Positions 6,621-10,446 of a stretch of DNA of 10,446 nt are shown here, in pieces. Location of the stretch: the NCBI GenBank assembly GCA_035318785.1, contig DATHDZ010000066.1:1-10446 (forward strand), read 5' to 3'. How positions within the stretch are numbered: position 1 is the first letter of the stretch; each line of letters starts with the position of its first letter. The notes below the pieces were generated by a model, which did not search any database, was not told the origin of the DNA, and worked only from the letters and a program-made list of their open reading frames with translations. The position numbers and the translations under genes are program-made. The DNA comes from CAIYRG01 sp035318785 (lineage in GTDB: Bacteria; Pseudomonadota; Alphaproteobacteria; Micropepsales; Micropepsaceae).

Positions 6621-7517
6621 ATGACTGTCTCCGCCGATCGTATCAGGGGCTCGATTACCGCCCTCATAACACCGTTCAAGAAGGGCGCGCTGGATGAGGA
6701 AGCGCTCCGAAACATTATTGCTTGGCAGATCAGGGAAGGCACCAGCGGCCTGGTTCCCGTCGGCACCACCGGGGAGTCGCCCACCCTCAGCCATAAGGAA
6801 CATATGCGCGTGGTGGAGCTTTGCGTGCAGACGGCAGGCGGGCGGGTCCCGGTCATTGCCGGCGCGGGTTCCAATGCGACGCAAGAGGCCATCGAGCTCA
6901 CGCGCCACGCCAAGGATGTGGGGGCCGATGCCGCCCTTTCCGTCGCGCCCTATTACAACAAGCCCACGCAGGAGGGGCTATATCGCCATTTCGCCGCGAT
7001 TGCCGAGGCTGTCGACCTTCCGCTCGTGCTTTATAACATACCGGGCCGCAGCGTCGTGGAGATCGAGGTGACGACGATGGCGCGTCTCGCCAAGATCGCG
7101 AACATCGTCGGGGTGAAGGATGCGACCAGCAATCTGGCGCGGGCCAGCCGCGACCGTGTCGAGCTGCCGAAACATTTCATCCGGCTGTCGGGCGATGATG
7201 CGACCACGCTGGGCTTCATGGCCCATGGCGGTCGCGGCTGCATATCGGTCACGTCCAATGTCGCGCCCAAGCTTTGTGCCGAGTTTCAGAACGCGTGCCT
7301 CGCGGGCGATTATGCCAAGGCGCTCACCTATCAAGACCGGCTGATGCCGCTGCACGACGCCCTCTTTTGCGAAGCCAGTCCCGCGCCCACCAAATATGCC
7401 GCATCCCTGCTCGGGCTCTGTGAGGCGGAGGCACGGCTTCCCATCGTGCCGCTCTCGGACCAGGGTCGCGAGACGGTGCGCGCCGCCATGGCGAAAGCCG
7501 GGCTTCTCAACAGCTGA
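6621..7517 (+). CDS. dapA: 4-hydroxy-tetrahydrodipicolinate synthase
   Basis: DapA condenses pyruvate with aspartate semialdehyde, the first committed step of the diaminopimelate/lysine pathway, in the cytoplasm. The 298-residue TIM-barrel protein has normal length. The Schiff-base Lys is K166 in VGVKDATSN. The substrate-relay Tyr is Y138 in LYNIPGR, followed by R143, which contacts the carboxylate. The pyruvate-binding loop is GTTGES at 48-53, and YYNKPTQEG begins at 111. Together these favour DapA over other class I aldolases of the DapA/NanA superfamily, although paralogues acting on sugar acids share much of the fold. The start is ATG 6621 with only a weak GGGA upstream; the overlapping ATG at 6617 is out of frame. 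smpB starts one base after the stop. The gene diverges from slt, so a peptidoglycan-precursor gene and a peptidoglycan-cleaving gene share a control region. Confidence 0.94.
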   Translation: MTVSADRIRGSITALITPFKKGALDEEALRNIIAWQIREGTSGLVPVGTTGESPTLSHKEHMRVVELCVQTAGGRVPVIAGAGSNATQEAIELTRHAKDVGADAALSVAPYYNKPTQEGLYRHFAAIAEAVDLPLVLYNIPGRSVVEIEVTTMARLAKIANIVGVKDATSNLARASRDRVELPKHFIRLSGDDATTLGFMAHGGRGCISVTSNVAPKLCAEFQNACLAGDYAKALTYQDRLMPLHDALFCEASPAPTKYAASLLGLCEAEARLPIVPLSDQGRETVRAAMAKAGLLNS

Positions 7518-7518
7518 C

Positions 7519-7992
7519 ATGGCAAAGAAGAAAGACCCCGATCATCGGGTCGTCGCCGACAATCGCAAAGCGCGCCATCTCTATTTCATCGAATCGACTC
7601 TCGAGGCCGGCTTGATGCTGATGGGCAGCGAGGTGAAAAGCCTGCGCAGCGGGCAGGCCAATATCGCCGAATCCTATGCCCATGCGAAGGATGGCGAGAT
7701 CTTCCTCGTCAACGCCTACATCCCCGAATACACCATGGCCAACCGCTTCAACCACGAACCGCGTCGGGTGCGGAAGCTCCTCGTGCGCAAGACCGAAGCG
7801 CGCAAGCTTGCTGCTGCGGTGCAGCGCGAAGGCATGACGCTGGTGCCGCTGAAGGTCTATTTCAATCCGAGGGGGATTGCCAAGATCGAGCTTGGCATCG
7901 CCAAGGGCAAGAAGCTGCATGACAAGCGCCAGAGCGAGAAGTCGCGCGACTGGGCGCGCGATAAGGCCCGCCTGATGCGCGTGAAGGGATAG
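7519..7992 (+). CDS. smpB: SsrA (tmRNA)-binding protein
   Basis: SmpB binds tmRNA and carries it, as Ala-tmRNA, to stalled ribosomes for trans-translation. It has 157 residues, the usual length. Visible family features are NRKARHLYFIESTLEAGLML at 15-34, GSEVKSLRSGQANIAESYA at 36-54, IPEYTMANRFNHEPRRVRKL, and the basic C-terminal tail from about residue 129 (KGKKLHDKRQSEKSRDWARD) that enters the mRNA channel. ATG 7519 follows the dapA stop after one base (TGA-C-ATG) without a clear Shine-Dalgarno, so translation is probably coupled to dapA. dapA-smpB is a common pair in alphaproteobacteria. No tmRNA gene is visible nearby. A perfect palindrome follows the stop by 14 bases. Confidence 0.97.
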   Translation: MAKKKDPDHRVVADNRKARHLYFIESTLEAGLMLMGSEVKSLRSGQANIAESYAHAKDGEIFLVNAYIPEYTMANRFNHEPRRVRKLLVRKTEARKLAAAVQREGMTLVPLKVYFNPRGIAKIELGIAKGKKLHDKRQSEKSRDWARDKARLMRVKG

Positions 7993-8006
7993 AGCAGGCG
8001 CGCGCT

Positions 8007-8036
8007 CTACTTACCTCCCCACGGGGAGGTAAGTAG
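8007..8036. terminator. Perfect 30-base palindrome between smpB and the cupredoxin gene
   Basis: CTACTTACCTCCCC (8007-8020), AC, then GGGGAGGTAAGTAG (8023-8036): 14-base arms without mismatch. As RNA it folds to 13 pairs with a CACG loop, the same from either strand. It sits between converging genes, one base before the cupredoxin stop codon, so it can serve as a two-way terminator, although no clean T run follows on either side. The ACCTCCCC/GGGGAGGT core also resembles short dispersed palindromes of Rhizobiales genomes, so it could be a REP-like unit. Confidence 0.75.
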
Positions 8037-8037
8037 A

Positions 8038-8439
8038 CTACTCAATCACGGCGTTGCCCCGCATGCCGAAGGTCGTATGCAGGAAATGCGTGCAGACGAT
8101 CGGATAGCTGCCCGCTGTCATGGGAGTGACCGTGATATCGACGGTCTGTCCCGCCGGTATTTCAACTTTGCCGTTCACGATTTTTCCTCCGTCTTCCGGC
8201 GCGACGGCAACCGCTGCGAAGAAACCCGGCGCGGAAAAGCTATGCCCGCCCGAAGCGCTGTTCACGAGATGGATCGCGTAGGACATGTTGCGCTGCAGAC
8301 GCAGCATGTTTGGCGCGAAGCTGAAATTGCTGAGCGTGACCTGGATATCCTGCCGATTGGCGGGAGCATCCGCGGCAAACGCGATGGATACCGTCAGCAC
8401 GAGAAATATTCCGGCCAAGCTGCTACGAAATAGACTCAT
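8038..8439 (-). CDS. Secreted cupredoxin (type 1 copper protein)
   Basis: This is a 133-residue precursor of a small blue-copper electron carrier, probably periplasmic. Residues 1-22 form a Sec signal peptide (MSLFRS, a hydrophobic core, cleavage after AFA). The mature part is a beta-sandwich with type 1 copper ligands in the expected order: His66 in GGHSF, Cys116 and His121 in VCTHFLH, and Met126 in FGM. The C-x4-H-x4-M spacing is intermediate between the azurin and plastocyanin patterns. His118 sits between the two ligands. I chose ATG 8439 because AAGGAG (plus strand 8452-8447) lies seven bases upstream; a TTG at 8463 would place the signal peptide internally. The gene diverges from the Mo-protein gene across 53 bases. 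Redox partners are not known from the sequence. Confidence 0.87.
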   Translation of the reverse strand: MSLFRSSLAGIFLVLTVSIAFAADAPANRQDIQVTLSNFSFAPNMLRLQRNMSYAIHLVNSASGGHSFSAPGFFAAVAVAPEDGGKIVNGKVEIPAGQTVDITVTPMTAGSYPIVCTHFLHTTFGMRGNAVIE

Positions 8440-8442
8440 CCA

Positions 8443-8459
8443 AACTCTCCTTGAGAGTT
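8443..8459. promoter_or_regulatory. Operator-like inverted repeat between the cupredoxin and Mo-protein genes
   Basis: AACTCTC-CTT-GAGAGTT has perfect 7-base arms. On the minus strand its centre and one arm contain the cupredoxin Shine-Dalgarno AAGGAG. On the plus strand it covers the TTGAGA that serves as a candidate -35 for the Mo-protein gene. It could be a repressor site for both genes or an RNA hairpin hiding the ribosome site. Both readings are inference. Confidence 0.45.
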
Positions 8460-8480
8460 GCAAATGCCTGTGTTGATAAA
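8451..8480 (+). promoter_or_regulatory. Candidate promoter of the Mo-protein/cysteine hydrolase pair
   Basis: TTGAGA (8451-8456, five of six to consensus) and GATAAA (8475-8480, four of six) are 18 bases apart. Transcription would begin near 8487, leaving a leader of only about six bases before ATG 8493. That would fit the absence of a Shine-Dalgarno there. Confidence 0.4.
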
Positions 8481-8492
8481 CTAGTGACGCCT

Positions 8493-9170
8493 ATGAGCCA
8501 CGACAACCCTGACGAACCCAGCCTGGTCGGCCGGATCAAGGACAAGCTCATTCGCTCGAAAGAGGAATGGGCGAAGGAAGGACGCCTGCTGACGGGGCGG
8601 CCCGATGCCGGCCACGTCAACCGGTTGCCGCCGGGCCAGAAGGAAGTGAAGAACTGGCCTGTGCTCGACCTCGGCGTGCAGCCCGATGTGCGTCCCGAGA
8701 ATTGGCGGCTTCAGGTCGGCGGACTGGTCGAGAACCCGATTGTCTGGAAGCTCGATGAATTCCTGGCGCAGCCACAAGAGGACTTCGCCTCCGACATCCA
8801 CTGTGTCACGCAATGGAGCCGCTATGACAATCATTGGCGCGGCGTGTCGGCGCGGCACATTCTCGACGTGGTCCGGCCCAAGCCCGAAACCCGCCACGTC
8901 CTGTTTCATTCCTATGACGGCTACACCACCAATGTGAAACGCGTGGTGTTCGAAGAGCCCAACGTGTTGCTCGCCCATTCCTGGGAGGGCAAGCCCATCG
9001 CCCGCGAACATGGCGGGCCGGTGCGCGTGGTGATCCCCGACTGGTATTTCTGGAAGAGCCCGAAATGGGTGACCCGGATCGAATTCGTCGCTGAGGACCG
9101 CCCGGGTTTCTGGGAGGTTCGCGGCTATCACAACGAAGGCGATCCGTGGAAAGAAGATCGCTATAGTTGA
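8493..9170 (+). CDS. Sulfite oxidase-like molybdopterin-dependent oxidoreductase
   Basis: The 225-residue protein has the sulfite-oxidase Mo-binding fold (COG2041, YuiH/YedY-like). The diagnostic stretch is DIHCVTQWSRYDNHWRGV at residues 101-118, where Cys104 should ligate molybdenum. Other family signs are NWRLQVGGLVENP, FHSYDGYTTN, HGGPVRVVIPDWYFWKSPKW and the C-terminal FWEVRGYHNEGDPWKE. There is no twin-arginine or Sec signal, no heme domain and no membrane segment, so it looks like a cytoplasmic stand-alone member. The substrate is unknown; true sulfite oxidation or MsrP-like sulfoxide repair cannot be assigned. The N-terminal 50 residues are charged and poorly conserved-looking. I chose ATG 8493. 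No good ribosome site precedes it, and GTG 8484 is an in-frame alternative. The next gene begins 23 bases after the stop, suggesting one transcript. Confidence 0.87.
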   Translation: MSHDNPDEPSLVGRIKDKLIRSKEEWAKEGRLLTGRPDAGHVNRLPPGQKEVKNWPVLDLGVQPDVRPENWRLQVGGLVENPIVWKLDEFLAQPQEDFASDIHCVTQWSRYDNHWRGVSARHILDVVRPKPETRHVLFHSYDGYTTNVKRVVFEEPNVLLAHSWEGKPIAREHGGPVRVVIPDWYFWKSPKWVTRIEFVAEDRPGFWEVRGYHNEGDPWKEDRYS

Positions 9171-9193
9171 GCATTCACATTAAGAGGGAAACG

Positions 9194-9934
9194 ATGTCGG
9201 AACCCGTCTGGAACAAATTCCTGACCGAGCGCGACAAGCAGGTGTTCGCGGCCGCCGGCTATGGTGCGCGCGCCGGCTTCGGCAACAGGCCGGCGCTGCT
9301 CGTCATCGATGTCAGCTATGCCTTTTGCGGCGATAGACCGGAGCCGATCCTGGAATCGATCAAACGCTGGCGCAATTCCTGCGGTGCGGAGAGCTGGGTT
9401 GCGATTGGCCACATCAAACGGCTGATCGACAAGGCGCATGAGAAGGAACTGCCGGTGATCTACACCACGGGCGTGCGCCGCGCCGACAATTGGGATTCCG
9501 GCGGCTGGACGCGCAAGAATTCGCGCAGCGGCGAAGCGCCCAAGACCCCGAGCAACCGCGACGGCTACGACATTGTCGATGAGATCGCGCCGGGCCCGAA
9601 GGATCTGGTGATCTATAAGCAAAAGCCCTCAGGCTTCTTCGCTACGCCGATGTCCGGCTATCTGACGCAGCTTCATTGCGACAGCGTGATCGTCACGGGC
9701 ACCACGACATCGGGCTGCGTCCGGGCAACCGTGCTGGATGCGTTCAGCAACAATTACCGCGTTGCGATGGTCGAGGACGGCTGCTTCGACCGCAGCGAGG
9801 CGAGCCACGCCATCACGCTCTGCGACATGAACGCGAAATATGCCGATGTCGTGAAGGCAGACGAGGTGCTCGGCTATTTCGACACGCTGAAGCAAGGCAT
9901 GTTCAGCCTGCCCAAGGGCGTCCCGGTCTCATAG
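9194..9934 (+). CDS. Isochorismatase-family cysteine hydrolase (N-carbamoylsarcosine amidase-like)
   Basis: The 246-residue protein has the isochorismatase/cysteine-hydrolase fold, whose members cleave amides, carbamoyl amides or vinyl ethers. The catalytic triad is visible: Asp39 in ALLVIDVSYAF, Lys144 in YKQKPSGFFATP, and Cys175 in GTTTSGCVRATVLDAFS. The KPSxF and TTSGCVRAT stretches are closest in pattern to N-carbamoylsarcosine amidase and related amidases rather than to EntB-type isochorismatases. An N-terminal 30-residue lead-in and an insertion around residues 93-125 (RRADNWDSGGW and a basic loop) help shape the substrate pocket in this group. The substrate cannot be named. ATG 9194 follows GAGGGA (9184-9189). 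It lies 23 bases after the Mo-protein gene and is probably co-transcribed. Its stop overlaps the end of the opposing glycosylase gene by six bases. Confidence 0.88.
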   Translation: MSEPVWNKFLTERDKQVFAAAGYGARAGFGNRPALLVIDVSYAFCGDRPEPILESIKRWRNSCGAESWVAIGHIKRLIDKAHEKELPVIYTTGVRRADNWDSGGWTRKNSRSGEAPKTPSNRDGYDIVDEIAPGPKDLVIYKQKPSGFFATPMSGYLTQLHCDSVIVTGTTTSGCVRATVLDAFSNNYRVAMVEDGCFDRSEASHAITLCDMNAKYADVVKADEVLGYFDTLKQGMFSLPKGVPVS

Positions 9935-10446
9935 GCCGGCGGCTTCTTTCGCCGCTGCGACGACGGTGTCGAACATCGTTTCGGTGAGCACGCCGGTGTT
10001 GGTGTTGTAGCGCGAGCAATGATAGCTCGCCAGAATGGTCAGAGCGCCGCTTTGGTGGCGCGCGCCATGCGCAAAACCGTGATCTTTCTTCTTGAGCGCG
10101 AGCATCGAGATCACGCTGTTATGGGCGATCTGGCCGAGCGCAAGAATGGCGCGCAAATTCGCCATCGCGGCGATTTCGGCGGCAAGGAATTTCCGGCAAG
10201 TTCCAATCTCGATGGGGAGCGGCTTGTTCTCCGGCGGCACGCATCTCACCGCGTTGGTGATGCGCACCCCGACGAGTTCGAAGCCGTCATCGGGGCGCGC
10301 ACGGTATTCTCCGCGCGCGAGGCCGTCGCGCTTCAGTGAGGCGTAGAGCAGTTCCCCCGCATAATCGCCGGTGAAGGGGCGCCCGGTGCGGTTGGCGCCC
10401 TTCAATCCCGGCGCCAGGCCGACGATCAGAAGCGGCGCATCCAATG
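9929..10446 (-). CDS. Uracil-DNA glycosylase family 5 (UdgB-like), C-terminal part
   Basis: The enzyme excises uracil, and in this family often other deaminated bases such as hypoxanthine, to start base-excision repair. The window ends inside the gene. About 172 residues are visible, and the TTG at 10444 is not accepted as a start. Motif 1 is GLAPGLKGANRTGRPFTGD; the Ala-Pro-Gly-rich loop without the Asp or Asn catalytic residue, followed by NRTGRPFTGD, is typical of family 5. Further family signs are ITNAVRCVPPENKPLP, ILALGQIAHNS and motif 2, SYHCSRYNTNTG. The N-terminal Cys residues of the expected iron-sulfur cluster would lie outside the window. One cluster-region Cys is visible in AVRCVPP, and another in IGTCRKFL. 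The TGA at 9931-9929 overlaps the end of the convergent cysteine hydrolase gene. Family 4 is the alternative but fits motif 1 less well. Confidence 0.9.
   Translation of the reverse strand, partial: LDAPLLIVGLAPGLKGANRTGRPFTGDYAGELLYASLKRDGLARGEYRARPDDGFELVGVRITNAVRCVPPENKPLPIEIGTCRKFLAAEIAAMANLRAILALGQIAHNSVISMLALKKKDHGFAHGARHQSGALTILASYHCSRYNTNTGVLTETMFDTVVAAAKEAAGL

Noticed and set aside
6432..6908. N-terminal extension of slt upstream of 6431 into dapA
   Set aside because: The open frame continues, but its upper part is antisense to the conserved dapA 5' end. The signal peptide at 6431 would then be buried inside the protein.
1..10446. CRISPR arrays, tRNA or rRNA genes, insertion sequences, toxin-antitoxin or phage-defence modules
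   Set aside because: I read both strands for spaced repeats, cloverleaf-type sequences, transposase motifs and small paired genes, and found none. Nearly all the DNA is accounted for by the listed genes.

Overview
The window looks like a chromosomal segment of an alphaproteobacterium, most plausibly from the Rhizobiales (Hyphomicrobiales) or a close relative. It is GC-rich and densely coded. The proteins look alphaproteobacterial: GatAB, a small Sel1 protein, a long Slt-type transglycosylase, DapA-SmpB and a family 5 uracil-DNA glycosylase. The species assignment is inference; no rRNA or other marker gene is present. I saw no tRNA, rRNA, IS element, CRISPR array, prophage or attachment site.

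Layout. (1) 1-2118 (+): the 3' part of gatA and all of gatB, overlapping by four bases; together they encode most of the tRNA-dependent amidotransferase. (2) 2119-3619 (+): an AT-richer intergenic stretch with a TTGACA box and a leader hairpin, then an 84-residue, acid-free, Lys/Arg/Ala-rich histone H1-like protein. A stem-loop with a UUCG tetraloop follows, then a YfcG/YghU-type glutathione transferase with an unusual basic N-terminal tail. (3) 3620-4066 (+): a small Sel1-repeat protein behind a leader with two small hairpins. (4) 4068-6431 (-): a soluble lytic transglycosylase precursor with a duplicated Pro-rich segment after its signal peptide. (5) 6432-6620: a divergent control region containing three GANTC sites. 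(6) 6621-7992 (+): dapA and smpB, one base apart. (7) 8007-8036: a perfect 30-base palindrome between convergent genes. (8) 8038-8439 (-): a secreted cupredoxin. (9) 8493-9934 (+): a sulfite-oxidase-like molybdopterin protein and an isochorismatase-fold cysteine hydrolase, probably one transcript. (10) 9929-10446 (-): the C-terminal part of a family 5 uracil-DNA glycosylase.

Working together: gatAB serves charging of Asn/Gln tRNA. The Slt enzyme and dapA, which share a divergent control region, both touch peptidoglycan: one cleaves it and the other starts the diaminopimelate/lysine branch. smpB serves ribosome rescue. The cupredoxin, Mo protein and cysteine hydrolase form the least understood cluster.

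Most of the window is ordinary housekeeping sequence, and I do not see a clear new biological system. The best leads are the basic-tailed glutathione transferase beside the H1-like gene, the palindrome that overlaps both a -35 box and a Shine-Dalgarno between the cupredoxin and Mo genes, the duplicated linker in Slt, and the 30-base palindrome after smpB.
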